Shown here: positions 25,452 to 34,517 of the stretch, in pieces
Layout: every line of letters begins with the position of its first letter
How positions within the stretch are numbered: position 1 is the first letter of the stretch
Assembly: GCA_030697165.1 (NCBI GenBank)
Contig: JAUYQQ010000001.1
Span: 124,001 to 188,000 of the forward strand
DNA length: 64,000 nucleotides
Source of the DNA: Acidobacteriota bacterium
GTDB lineage: Bacteria; Acidobacteriota; Vicinamibacteria; Vicinamibacterales; UBA2999
Reading direction: 5' to 3'
Position numbers and translations under genes: made by a program
The notes under the pieces: generated by a model
Seen by the model: only the letters and a program-made list of their open reading frames with translations
Database searches by the model: none
Told to the model about the DNA's origin: nothing

Positions 25452-27445
25452 AGACAGTCCTCACGGCCCTCAATCCACGACGCGTGCCACAACACAGCGT
25501 TCATCACCGTCCACAGCTGGAAGCTGTAGCCCCCACGGCCGGCCATCTGGCCTTTCAACAGGTCGACAAAGTAGCTGTTGTCGAAGAAGCCCTCCTTGGC
25601 GAGCGCCGATCGCTCGAAAGCCGCCAGGCAGCGGGGGCCGAAGTCGCCTTCCTGGAACCACTCTTCCATTGGCGCGCCGAACCCCTGCTTCTTCCGGTAC
25701 ACCAGGTCGTGGTCGAGATATGGCTCGGCGGCCTTCTTCAACAGCCACTTGCCGACGCCGTCGCGCAGCTTGTACGACGGCGGCAGCCTGGTGGCAAACT
25801 CGACCACGTCGTGATCGAGGAACGGGACCCGCGCTTCGATCGAGTGCGCCATCGTCAGCTTGTCCACGCGCATCAACAGGTGCTCCGGCAGGCGGAGCTT
25901 CATTTCCATGTACGGGATCTTCTGCAGAACGTCCGGCTCCAGCAGCCGGCCGTCGAGATCACCGAGGTAGTTGCGCACCACGTTGTGGCTGTCAAGGCTG
26001 CGATGCGAGTCGGGCATCAGGCCTTCGACCGGGCAATCGATCGACCCCTGGAAGGCGCTGCTATCCGGCGTGAGCCGCTTACGCATCTCGCCCCACCAGC
26101 AGGCGGCGCCGCCCCAGAACAGTTCCTGTCCGGCCTTGGCCCGGTTGATGATGTCGAGATCCTCGGCGTTGGCGCCGGGCGCGGCGGCCTGCGCGCGCGC
26201 GAAGAGCTGCTGCCACCATCCGGACGCGCGCGCCGGCTTGTAGACCTGCTCGTGTTTCTGGCGGTAGTGCTCGCACCACCAGTAGCCGAGGAAGTTTTCG
26301 TCGGCGCCCTCTCCGACCTGGACCACCGTCGTCCCTGACTGCCGCACCAGGCGGGCCAGGAAGTAGAGCGGGATACACACGTTGTCGGCGATCGGCTCGT
26401 CCTGGAGCCGGACCAGCAGCGGCAGGAAGTCCTGGGCCTCCTGGCGGCTGATCAGCGTCTCGTGATGATCGGTGCCATAACGCTCGCTGACACGGCGGGC
26501 GAACTGGAACTCGTTGTAGTCTTCCTTCCCTTCGTAGCCGATCGTGAAGGTGGTCACCGGCCGCGACATGAGCTCGCTCATCAGCGCCACGTTCAGCGAC
26601 GAATCGACGCCGCCCGACAGCAGGACGCCGAACGGGACATCCGACACCATCCGGCGCGCGATCGACTGCTTCAACAACCGTGTCAATTCCGCCACCGCTT
26701 CCGGCTCGCTGAGGTCACTCTCGGAGAACAGGTTGGCGGCGTCCGGCCGACAATCCCACCACTGGCGAGCGGTCGCGCGGCCGGTGTGATTGATCGTGAT
26801 GGTGTGACCCGCCGGCATCTTGAAGATGCCGCGAAACAGCGTCATCGGCGCCGGCGTGACGATGAAGGTGAGGTAGTGCCAGAACGCGGTCTGGTCCATT
26901 TCGCGCGAAACATCCGGGTGTGCGAGCAGGGCGCGGATCTCCGACGCGAACAGCCACTCACCGGCGGCGGTCTTCGTGAAATACAGGGGCTTCACGCCGA
27001 CCCGGTCGCGAATGAGGTGCACCACGGGACGGCCGGCATCGCGGGAGTCGTGGATGATCACCGCGAACATGCCGTAGAAGCGCTTGGTGCACTCCAGTCC
27101 CCACTCTTCGTAGGCGTGGAGCAGCACCTCGGTATCGGAGTGGTCGGTCGTCCACTCGTACTTACCAAGCGTTTCGAGCTCCCGTCGGACGTCGGCGTGG
27201 TTGTAGATCTCACCGTTGAACGCCACCGCCACGGTGCCAGCGCGGTTCAACATCGGCTGGTTGGCGGCCGTGGACAGGTCGATGATCGACAGGCGGCGGT
27301 GGCCGAGAACACAGCTGCGGTCGGCAGACGTCCACAGGCCCACGCCGTCAGGGCCGCGGTGCGCCATGCGGTCGCGCATCCGGCCGAGCACCGCTTCGCT
27401 ACACGCCTCGCCGCCGGGTTTGAAACTACCTACGATTCCACACAT
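25448..27445 (-). CDS. asnB: AsnB-type glutamine-dependent amidotransferase (paralogue 3)
   Basis: The 665-residue protein has MCGIVG with Cys2, HRGPDGVG, LSIIDLSTAANQP and FNGEIYN. The PP-loop SGGVDS lies at 277-282, followed by SLNVALMSELM. GEGADENFLGYWW replaces the G-G-D-E-L-F-G-G of the other paralogues, so the acceptor side of the synthetase active site differs. It is the longest of the four copies. The protein is transcribed with the SDR gene that overlaps its end. Amidation of a hexuronic acid is the best guess; a true asparagine synthetase is unlikely but cannot be excluded. Confidence 0.9.
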   Translation of the reverse strand: MCGIVGSFKPGGEACSEAVLGRMRDRMAHRGPDGVGLWTSADRSCVLGHRRLSIIDLSTAANQPMLNRAGTVAVAFNGEIYNHADVRRELETLGKYEWTTDHSDTEVLLHAYEEWGLECTKRFYGMFAVIIHDSRDAGRPVVHLIRDRVGVKPLYFTKTAAGEWLFASEIRALLAHPDVSREMDQTAFWHYLTFIVTPAPMTLFRGIFKMPAGHTITINHTGRATARQWWDCRPDAANLFSESDLSEPEAVAELTRLLKQSIARRMVSDVPFGVLLSGGVDSSLNVALMSELMSRPVTTFTIGYEGKEDYNEFQFARRVSERYGTDHHETLISRQEAQDFLPLLVRLQDEPIADNVCIPLYFLARLVRQSGTTVVQVGEGADENFLGYWWCEHYRQKHEQVYKPARASGWWQQLFARAQAAAPGANAEDLDIINRAKAGQELFWGGAACWWGEMRKRLTPDSSAFQGSIDCPVEGLMPDSHRSLDSHNVVRNYLGDLDGRLLEPDVLQKIPYMEMKLRLPEHLLMRVDKLTMAHSIEARVPFLDHDVVEFATRLPPSYKLRDGVGKWLLKKAAEPYLDHDLVYRKKQGFGAPMEEWFQEGDFGPRCLAAFERSALAKEGFFDNSYFVDLLKGQMAGRGGYSFQLWTVMNAVLWHASWIEGREDCL

Positions 27446-27480
27446 GTTTGAACGTGACCCCTGAGCCGAAAAAAAGCGAA

Positions 27481-28749
27481 CTAGCGACGCAGCAGTTTGC
27501 GAGCGAGGCGCCGCAGGCGGGCGTCGAACGTCCGGTCGAAATTGGCTCGGAGCTCGTCGAGGAGGCGGTCGCGCAACTGGATCTCCCCCTGGAGGTATCC
27601 CTCGAGCTGCCGCAACATGTCGTCGCGCCGCGTTACCTCAGCCTGAATCGACTGCTGCAGCGCCACCTCCTTCAGCAGCGTGGCCTGCGTCTCGGCGAGC
27701 AGTCCGTCGCGCTGATCGATTTCGCGCTGCAGCGCGATCAGCATCTGCTCGCCTTCCGTTGAAACCGACGGCCGGGGCAGGTCTGCAGGGAGAGCTTGCT
27801 GCCAGTAGCGCTCCGGGTCCACTAGGGCCGCGGCCCAAACCGCATCATCGACACGCGCCGGCGGAGTCGCCGGCGGTGCCGCCGGCTTGGTCGATACGGT
27901 GAGCAAATACTCCCGCATCGTCGGGTCCTGCACCATTGCCCAATGGTTGGCAACATCACGGCCCAGCAGGGTCGCCTGTTCGTACGCGCTGTAGTTAAAC
28001 GCTTCGACACGGAGGTCGTCGTGTCCCAGTTGCGCCAGCATCCACGACAGCTCAGCGACCGTGTATTCCCGGTGGTGTCCCTCGAACGGCCGCTCCGAGT
28101 AATACTGCGCCGGCAGATCAGCCATCACGCTTTCACCACGAGAGAACTTCTGCCGGTTGTAGATATGCGCAAAGTTGGGTGTGTCGAGCACCAGTTGGCC
28201 GCCGACCTTCAGCACTCGATCCAGCCCGGCCAGCAGGAACCGCGGGGTGTGCGGAATGTGCTCGATCACTCCTGTGCACAGCACCACATCGTACTCGGCC
28301 GCCGGTAACTGCTCCAACTCACGTCCAACCGCGGCGAAGTCAAGCAACCGAACGCCCGCTGCCCGCAGCAGCGCGTTGGGACCATCGAGGGCGGGCGCAT
28401 AGCTGCCAAAGGCGTCGAGCGCATCAACCGAGAAGCCCTGCCGGGCCAGCAGCAAGCTGAAGTTCCCGAAATACGCTCCGACATCCAGTGCCCGGCCGCC
28501 GGTTATCCCGCGCTCCCGCAGCGCCGATGAGGCATGGACCATGCGTGCCACGCTGCATTTCAAGTACGTCGACCACTGCCACTGGCTGGCGTCGAGCGCC
28601 GGCGAGTTGCGGGCCAGCGACCGGAAGTCGGCCCCGGCGATGCTCGCGACAATGTCGTCCACTACCGCAAGGGCGGCGGGAACGTCCTGCGGGAAGTCCG
28701 CGGCCAGACAGTCGGGGAAATTCAGGTCTACGCGGTCAACGCTAGACAT
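27481..28749 (-). CDS. SAM methyltransferase with C-terminal coiled coil (WbdD-like layout)
   Basis: The 422-residue protein has motif I GGRALDVGAYFGN at about 85-95, then VVLCTGVIEHIPHTP and VLKVGGQLVLDTPN, all typical of Methyltransf_23/11 proteins. From about residue 325 to the end it changes to a charged, leucine-repeating helix (QREIDQRDGLLAETQATLL and onward) with clear heptads and a basic tail. This is a coiled coil of about 95 residues. In E. coli O9a, WbdD joins a methyltransferase and a coiled coil to cap glycan chains and set their length, but WbdD also has a kinase, absent here. The gene sits 31 bases downstream of a Wzt-type ATPase. Confidence 0.85.
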   Translation of the reverse strand: MSSVDRVDLNFPDCLAADFPQDVPAALAVVDDIVASIAGADFRSLARNSPALDASQWQWSTYLKCSVARMVHASSALRERGITGGRALDVGAYFGNFSLLLARQGFSVDALDAFGSYAPALDGPNALLRAAGVRLLDFAAVGRELEQLPAAEYDVVLCTGVIEHIPHTPRFLLAGLDRVLKVGGQLVLDTPNFAHIYNRQKFSRGESVMADLPAQYYSERPFEGHHREYTVAELSWMLAQLGHDDLRVEAFNYSAYEQATLLGRDVANHWAMVQDPTMREYLLTVSTKPAAPPATPPARVDDAVWAAALVDPERYWQQALPADLPRPSVSTEGEQMLIALQREIDQRDGLLAETQATLLKEVALQQSIQAEVTRRDDMLRQLEGYLQGEIQLRDRLLDELRANFDRTFDARLRRLARKLLRR

Positions 28750-28780
28750 ACCGGTTTGGCTCCCCTGATTACCCGTGCGA

Positions 28781-30553
28781 TCACACCAGCGACCAATCGC
28801 CCAAGGCGAGGTGGGCTGTGCCCGAGCCGATGAGGCCCGATCCCGTCACTGAGACGTCAAACATGCGTGAGACGCAGCAATAGACATCAGGGTTGATTGT
28901 ATAGAACAGCGAGGGACTCGAGTCGTAGTACCCCTCTTTCGCGATCATGATGGTGACACTGTATTCGCCGTCGGTCATTCGTAGCGACGGCACCTGCAGC
29001 CTGATCGTCCCCTCGCTGCGGTCGGCGGCTCTAAACATGAGATCGCGGGTGATGAACCGACAGACGTCCTGAACGCCGTCCTTATGAAAGGCAATCACGA
29101 CTTGCGCATTCTCACTCAGGCTTGGGTCGTGAATCGTGTAGTCAATCTCGAGCCTCGCCGCCTCCCCGTGCTTGAGCAGATGCAGTTCCGAGCCGTCATT
29201 GTCGACGAACCGCGCGTCGCGCAGCGTGAAAGTGCCGGTCCCGTGGACACCCGTAATGTTGAGCCCACCGGCGCTGCGGCCCACCGCCACCTGCGGCGAG
29301 GTCACGGGGCGCCACGTAGTCCAGGCAGATGACGCTGCAGTGATCACTCCCAGCTCAGTTTCCTGGTCGCGGTAGAAGAGCCGCACCACCAGGTCGCAAT
29401 CCGCAACCGAAGCGTATTCGACCTCACAACTCATCTCGGTCAACGCCAGTTCGCCGTGCGCCGCGGGGATGGCGAAGACGCCGGCGACTTTGTGGAACGG
29501 AGTGCCGTAGTTCAAGAGCGCCCTGCCTGGCTTGCCGGCCCACTCCAGTGGTGTGCCCCAGGCGGTCCCAGACTGTTCCAGGTGCGAGTTGTCCCGCCTC
29601 TCGAAGGCATCCTCACCAAGAGGCAAGGCGGCCACGGGCTCGTCCTTCACTAGGAGCCTGATTGAACTGAAGTAGACCAGGTCATTCTGAGGCCGCCCAC
29701 TCCGGCTCGCGATCTCGACGATCGCGTACTCTGGTCGCTGTAATACCGGGAGCGTCTCGCTGATTTCCTGCAGCTTGCGCTGCTTCTTCACCCGGAGCCG
29801 GGTCTCTTCTTGCTGACGGATTGAGTCCTCATAGGCCTTGACCACGGTCCCTCCGTCGCCATCCATCAGGATGCGGCCGCGGTCGACCCAGATGATCCGC
29901 TCGCACATCTTCACCGCGGAATAGACGTCGTGCGTAACCAGCAGCAAGGTCGTGCCTGCGCCTTCGCACAGCGACTTCATCCGCCTGAAACTCTTCGCGG
30001 CGAAGTACGCGTCGCCAACACCAAGGACTTCGTCCAGGACCAGGAGTTGTGGCGTGATGGCGGTGGCGGTGGCGAACATCAGCCTGACGCCCATGCCGCT
30101 CGAGTAGGTCTTGACGGGCTGATCGATGTACTCCTCGAGTTCGGCAAACTCAACGATCTCGCCAAACTTTCTCTCGGCGTCGGCTCCCACGACACCGAGC
30201 TGGGCGAGGTACGAGTAGACGTTCTGACGGCCGGTGAAATCGGGATGGAAGCCGGTGCCAATTTGTAGCAGCGCATGGGCCTGGGCGCGCACCTCGAGAA
30301 CTCCCGCAGACGGCTCGATGACGCGCGTGATGAGTTTCAGCAGCGTGCTCTTGCCCGCGCCGTTCCTGCCGATGATCGCAACCTTCTCGCCTCGGCGAAT
30401 GTCCAGGCTGACGCGGTCCAGCGCGGCGTGCTCGGTGTAGGCGCCTGCCTTGTTCTTGAGCAAGCCGAACATGTCGAGAAAGCGGTAGCCCGGACCAGCG
30501 TACAGCCGGTAGACCTTCGTGAGATCGCGCGCCTGGATGACGATGTCGTTCAT
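28781..30553 (-). CDS. wzt: ABC transporter ATPase, Wzt type, with long C-terminal carbohydrate-binding region
   Basis: The 590-residue protein has Walker A GRNGAGKST at 62-70, signature YSSGM at 150-154 and Walker B LLVLDE at 170-175. The residues ASLA-like coupling region is also present as VLGVGD. The ATPase ends near 240. After it come about 340 residues, much longer than the roughly 170-residue Wzt C-terminal domain. The last 140 or so (LEIDYTIHDPS to the end) look like a Wzt_C beta sandwich that binds a chain terminus. The middle 280-430 is a separate beta-rich segment I cannot name. No permease is adjacent; the only one in the window is at 51905-52708. Confidence 0.9.
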   Translation of the reverse strand: MNDIVIQARDLTKVYRLYAGPGYRFLDMFGLLKNKAGAYTEHAALDRVSLDIRRGEKVAIIGRNGAGKSTLLKLITRVIEPSAGVLEVRAQAHALLQIGTGFHPDFTGRQNVYSYLAQLGVVGADAERKFGEIVEFAELEEYIDQPVKTYSSGMGVRLMFATATAITPQLLVLDEVLGVGDAYFAAKSFRRMKSLCEGAGTTLLLVTHDVYSAVKMCERIIWVDRGRILMDGDGGTVVKAYEDSIRQQEETRLRVKKQRKLQEISETLPVLQRPEYAIVEIASRSGRPQNDLVYFSSIRLLVKDEPVAALPLGEDAFERRDNSHLEQSGTAWGTPLEWAGKPGRALLNYGTPFHKVAGVFAIPAAHGELALTEMSCEVEYASVADCDLVVRLFYRDQETELGVITAASSAWTTWRPVTSPQVAVGRSAGGLNITGVHGTGTFTLRDARFVDNDGSELHLLKHGEAARLEIDYTIHDPSLSENAQVVIAFHKDGVQDVCRFITRDLMFRAADRSEGTIRLQVPSLRMTDGEYSVTIMIAKEGYYDSSPSLFYTINPDVYCCVSRMFDVSVTGSGLIGSGTAHLALGDWSLV

Positions 30554-31506
30554 GGTATAGCCGGCACGACGTCACGCTTAACTTTGAGCCACAACACGCA
30601 GCCGACCAGGCTCAGCACGAGCGAGTGCGAGAACAGAAGCAGCGCGATCCATACCGCCACTTCTGGCGGAACGCCGAGACCCGCGAACAGCAGCACGTGT
30701 AGTTGCTCCCGCAGGCCGATCCCATTGACCGAGAGCGGCACGTTGACGAACACCGCCATGCCGACAATGACCAGCATCACTGGCAGCACCGGCAGTGCGG
30801 GCAGGCCGTTGGCCTGAAAATACCGCAGGTACAGTTCCGTATTCAGCCTCGACATAGCCAGCGCGAACACCAGGGAAACCGCCAGGGGGGCAGGCCGCAG
30901 GGCGCCTCGCCGAAGCAGGCCGATGAACTCGGCCAGCCTGGCCTCGAGCGTCCGCCACCGCGCGGGCATGATGCGGGCGATCACTCGCTCAATCGGCAGC
31001 TGAGACGCCGAGGCGAACCCCGCCAGGAGCACCGCGAACAACGTGAGGAGATTACGGTTCAACTGGAGCAGTGCCGAATCGGCGGGCACCGTCCAGGCGA
31101 TGGCCGAGCCGATGAACGCCAGCCACAGGAACCCCAAGAAGCGATCGAGGAGCACCGACGCACCCACTTCGGCGTAGCCGGCGGTGCGCCCAAGGTAGTA
31201 GACCTTCACCGCATCGCCGCCCACCGCCGTGGGCATCAGGTTGCTGAAAAACATTCCGATCAGCGCCTGTCGCAGCACTTCGCCGAGCGGCACGTTGACC
31301 CCGAGGGCGCCAAGCACCATCTGCCATCTGATAGCGGTCATCAACTGGATGGCCAGAACGACGAGCAGGGACCCGGCATAAAAGCCGGGCGACAACGAAG
31401 TCAGCAGGTCGAGAAATCGCGCCCAGTCGAAACTTCGGAACAACAAGCCCAGCAGGACCAGGGTGCCGATCGCCTGCAAGCCGAACCAGACGTTACGACG
31501 GCTCAT
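30550..31506 (-). CDS. AglD/UPF0104-type flippase-like membrane protein (LPG_synthase_TM)
   Basis: The protein is 318 residues from the ATG at 31506, which shares a base with the TGA of E1beta (TGATG). MFFSNLMPTAVGGDAVKVYYLGR is the hallmark of the lysylphosphatidylglycerol synthase membrane domain (UPF0104/AglD) family. About eight hydrophobic segments follow, and SVNGIGLREQL is the second conserved motif. Family members are proposed flippases or glycosyltransferase-associated membrane proteins. The location upstream of a Wzt-type ATPase supports a role with lipid-linked glycans. Confidence 0.85.
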   Translation of the reverse strand: MSRRNVWFGLQAIGTLVLLGLLFRSFDWARFLDLLTSLSPGFYAGSLLVVLAIQLMTAIRWQMVLGALGVNVPLGEVLRQALIGMFFSNLMPTAVGGDAVKVYYLGRTAGYAEVGASVLLDRFLGFLWLAFIGSAIAWTVPADSALLQLNRNLLTLFAVLLAGFASASQLPIERVIARIMPARWRTLEARLAEFIGLLRRGALRPAPLAVSLVFALAMSRLNTELYLRYFQANGLPALPVLPVMLVIVGMAVFVNVPLSVNGIGLREQLHVLLFAGLGVPPEVAVWIALLLFSHSLVLSLVGCVLWLKVKRDVVPAIP

Positions 31507-32519
31507 CAGAAGCAATCAACGATACCAGCAACGATGTCGCTCGCTTGCGGCAGGGCCGCTGCTTCAAGAGTCCGGCTGCTGGCAATCGGCGTGTGCGCGC
31601 CGCCGATGCGGACGTGGCCGCCCGGACGCCCAGCCGCACTCAACTGCTGCTGCACCTGTGCGAGCACCTCCGCTGACCACCCGTGCTCCACGCTCGCTTC
31701 CTCTGCGTAGACAAACAGCTCGGTCTCGCAATCTGCGACAATCCGCTCAATGTGTGACGCTGGCACGGGGGACAATTGGCTGACTACGGCGAGGTCGAGG
31801 TGCAGGCCCTCACGGTCCTTCAAGTGCTGCACCGCCTCGAGGCAATGCGGCGTCATCCCGCCATAGCACCACAGCAGGCCGTCGGCCACGTCGCTGCGGT
31901 CGTGGCGCAGCACCACCGTGGGAAACGGCGAGGCCTCGTCCGCAATCACGGTTGAGGTCATGCCCGGCACTGCCGAGACTAGGGCCCGGCCGTAGCAGGT
32001 CTTGCTCTCGATGAACACCACCGGCGCGTCGCACTCGAGCGTAGCTTGCCGCAGCAGCCTTCCCGGCTCGCCAAGGATGTGCGGAGCCACCACCCACAGG
32101 CCGGGGATGCCCATGAAGTGCTTCTCGATCGACTGGCTGTGCGTGGGACCGTAGCCGCGTCTTGCACCCATCGGCGTGCGCACCACCATCGGTACGCTGA
32201 CCTGGTCGTTGTACATCCACTGAAACTTGGCCGCGTGATTGGCCAGCTGATCACCGGCGAGAAACAGGAAGTCCCCGAACATGATCTCAGTAATCGGCCG
32301 CATCCCGCGCAGCGCCAGGCCCGAGGCCAGACCAACGATGGCCGCCTCGGAGATCGGTGTCGTGAAAACGCGATCGGGATAGGCCGACGACAGTCCCCTG
32401 GTCACCTTGAACGCGCCACCGTATGGGTCGAGAATGTCTTCACCGAGCACTACGACACGAGCATTCGCAGCCATCGCACCGTGCAGGCCCTGGTTGATCG
32501 ATTCGAGAACGGTGGGCAT
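31506..32519 (-). CDS. 2-oxoacid dehydrogenase E1 component, beta subunit
   Basis: The 337-residue protein matches E1beta of pyruvate/branched-chain/acetoin dehydrogenases in order: VLGEDILDPYGGAFKVTRGL, FTTPISEAAIVGLASGLALRGMRPI (the conserved glutamate that activates TPP), and a transketolase C-terminal domain from about residue 190. The length is normal for the subunit. It sits directly downstream of E1alpha and E2 genes and upstream of an AglD-like gene. With E1alpha it decarboxylates a 2-oxoacid and passes the acyl group to lipoate on E2. The oxoacid is unknown. No E3 gene was seen in the window. Confidence 0.92.
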   Translation of the reverse strand: MPTVLESINQGLHGAMAANARVVVLGEDILDPYGGAFKVTRGLSSAYPDRVFTTPISEAAIVGLASGLALRGMRPITEIMFGDFLFLAGDQLANHAAKFQWMYNDQVSVPMVVRTPMGARRGYGPTHSQSIEKHFMGIPGLWVVAPHILGEPGRLLRQATLECDAPVVFIESKTCYGRALVSAVPGMTSTVIADEASPFPTVVLRHDRSDVADGLLWCYGGMTPHCLEAVQHLKDREGLHLDLAVVSQLSPVPASHIERIVADCETELFVYAEEASVEHGWSAEVLAQVQQQLSAAGRPGGHVRIGGAHTPIASSRTLEAAALPQASDIVAGIVDCF

Positions 32520-33395
32520 CTACGAAGCAGCCTCGAGGGCCCGCGTCCGCGCCGCGAGGATTTCGGCGCCGACGCGCTGCTCGATGGTCACGGCCGTAGC
32601 GTCATCAAGACCAGCGCGCGCGGCCTTCAGCGGATCGCGTGACCACGCCTCGCGCAGCTCCGACTCCGGACGCGTGTCGTCGCCCTTGCTGTGTGGGCCA
32701 AGCCGATAGGTGTAGCACACCAGGCACTGCGGCCCCTGGCCAGACCGGGCGGCAGCGATCGTCTTCGTGGCGTGTGCCGAGATCTCGCCGGCATCGGTCG
32801 AGCGGCACTCTTCAGTGGCAATGCCGAACGCTCGCGGCCGCGCCGCCACATCGCCCGCGATCTGCAGCGCCGACGGCGTGCTCTGCGCGTAGCCGTTGTG
32901 CTCGATCACAAACACGATCGGCAGCGACCACAGCGAGGCGATGTTGAACGATTCGTAGACCACGCCTTCTCCGAGCGTCCCATCACCGAGAAACACCACG
33001 GCGACCGCGCCACTGCCCTTCTGCTTCTCGGCCAGCGCCATCCCGGTGGCCACTGGAACAATGCCGCCCTGGACTCCGTTGGAATAAAAGTTATCGAAAT
33101 GCAGGTGCTGGCTGCCGCCCCGGCCGCCACAGACGCCACCAGGCTTGCCGAGAATCTCGAGGTAGAGCCGCTCGACCTCGCCGCAATACGCCAGGAAATG
33201 CCCGTGGCCGCGGTGATTGCTGAACACGATGTCGCGGGCGCGGTCGATGGCCGAGACCACGCCAACGGCGACCGTCTCCTGGCCAAGACAGGTATGCGTC
33301 GTACCCGAGAGCGCGCCGGTCGAGAACAGGTCGAGCAGCGACTGCTCGAACAAACGAATGCCGAGGAGCTGCGCGTAGCGATCTGCCGCGGTCAC
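32520..33395 (-). CDS. 2-oxoacid dehydrogenase E1 component, alpha subunit
   Basis: The protein is 291 residues from the GTG at 33395, which overlaps the TGA of the E2 gene (GTGA). An in-frame run farther upstream crosses E2 and is spurious. HRGHGHFLAYCG at 61-72, GGIVPVATGMALA and the TPP motif G137-DG with N167 (FLGDGTLGEGVVYESFN, IEHNGYAQST) identify E1alpha. The protein is about 40-100 residues shorter than typical full-length E1alpha subunits, close to compact acetoin-type versions. It lies between E2 and E1beta genes, in the order E2-alpha-beta instead of the usual alpha-beta-E2. Confidence 0.92.
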   Translation of the reverse strand: MTAADRYAQLLGIRLFEQSLLDLFSTGALSGTTHTCLGQETVAVGVVSAIDRARDIVFSNHRGHGHFLAYCGEVERLYLEILGKPGGVCGGRGGSQHLHFDNFYSNGVQGGIVPVATGMALAEKQKGSGAVAVVFLGDGTLGEGVVYESFNIASLWSLPIVFVIEHNGYAQSTPSALQIAGDVAARPRAFGIATEECRSTDAGEISAHATKTIAAARSGQGPQCLVCYTYRLGPHSKGDDTRPESELREAWSRDPLKAARAGLDDATAVTIEQRVGAEILAARTRALEAAS

Positions 33396-34516
33396 GATCG
33401 GGGCGACTCCAGGTCCTTCACCAGCGCGGCCAGGAAGCTGGCGGCGTAGACGCCGTCGCAGAGCGCATGATCGTAGCTGAGGGTGAAGGTCACCATCGGC
33501 TGAGGCACGGCCACGCCGTCGACCCAGCCGACGGCCATGCGCTCGGACGACACGCCGAGAATCGCGGACTGACCAAAGCTCGGCAGCGCGGCTACGCGGG
33601 TGGTGCCGGGGACCGGCACCTGCGAAATCGTAAACGCCGCGCCTTCGAAGTCTTCGACCCTTGCGGTACCGCGCATGGCGCGTAGTGCCGCCGCCTGCGA
33701 GGCCTTGGCAATGTCCGCCAGCGACAACTGGTCCACGGCCCGCAACACCGGGGTGAACAACTTGCCGTCCGCGGCGCGGGCCACGAAGGCGATGTCCACG
33801 GCGGTATGACGGTAGAGCGAGCCTTCCCACACGAAACTGGTCAGGCGCGGAAACGACGGCAGCGCACGCCCAACGGCGGCAATCACAAGGTGAAGAAGGC
33901 TCACCATCCGGCCGGCGGCCTGCGCTTCCTTAACAACGGCGTGTGTGGCGCCCAGGCGACAGTCCATGTCAACGCTGGTCAGGATCAGTCCCTGGGTGGA
34001 TCGCCTCAGGTTCGCGGCAATCGCGGCATCGAAGCCAGGCAGTGCTCCTTCAAGGAAGAGGTACTTGTCGAGTCCGGCCGGCAAGGCCGCGGATGCGTCG
34101 ATGAATCGACGCACGTCGGTTTCCTTGATCGTGCCCTGCACACCAGCGGCGCGAACCTGATCGAGCGACACGCCGTGCTGAGCCGCCAGGGCGGCCGCCT
34201 TGGGAGTCGCACCGCTGCCGGCGACGGGCCGGGTTGCCGTGACGCGCTCCGCGAGAAATGCTGCCGCCGCCTCGCGCGTCGGGCCAATGGCGCCGATTAC
34301 CGCACCGACCCTGACCTGATCACCTGCCGTTGCCGACTGCACCAGCACACCGGCGGCGTCGGTCGTGATCTCTGACGCCGCCTTCGTGGTCTCGACATCG
34401 CACACCGCATCGCCCGCCGCCACGGTCGCCCCATCGGGCACCGACCAGCACTCCAGGCGCACGGTCTCGTCGTTGACGTTGACCTGGGGCACCACCAGCG
34501 GTGTCACGGTTGCCAT
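33392..34516 (-). CDS. Dihydrolipoamide acyltransferase (E2) of a 2-oxoacid dehydrogenase
   Basis: The 374-residue protein has an N-terminal lipoyl domain with the lysine in VETTKAASEI (usually ETDKA). A peripheral subunit-binding segment follows at about 105-140 (TPKAAALAAQHGV, VQGTIKETDVRRFI), then a catalytic domain of about 215 residues ending in YDHALCDG, the HxxxDG active site with His and Asp intact. It transfers an acyl group from lipoate to CoA, or possibly to another thiol. The start is ATG at 34516, one base after the carrier-protein stop, so E2 and the carrier protein are probably made together. The subunit-binding region lets E1 or E3 dock. Confidence 0.9.
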   Translation of the reverse strand: MATVTPLVVPQVNVNDETVRLECWSVPDGATVAAGDAVCDVETTKAASEITTDAAGVLVQSATAGDQVRVGAVIGAIGPTREAAAAFLAERVTATRPVAGSGATPKAAALAAQHGVSLDQVRAAGVQGTIKETDVRRFIDASAALPAGLDKYLFLEGALPGFDAAIAANLRRSTQGLILTSVDMDCRLGATHAVVKEAQAAGRMVSLLHLVIAAVGRALPSFPRLTSFVWEGSLYRHTAVDIAFVARAADGKLFTPVLRAVDQLSLADIAKASQAAALRAMRGTARVEDFEGAAFTISQVPVPGTTRVAALPSFGQSAILGVSSERMAVGWVDGVAVPQPMVTFTLSYDHALCDGVYAASFLAALVKDLESPRS

Positions 34517-34517
34517 G

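Noticed and set aside
33396-33830. Extension of E1alpha upstream into the E2 gene
   Set aside because: The extra residues are Arg/Gly-rich and the GTGA overlap at 33395 gives the normal start of the E1alpha fold.
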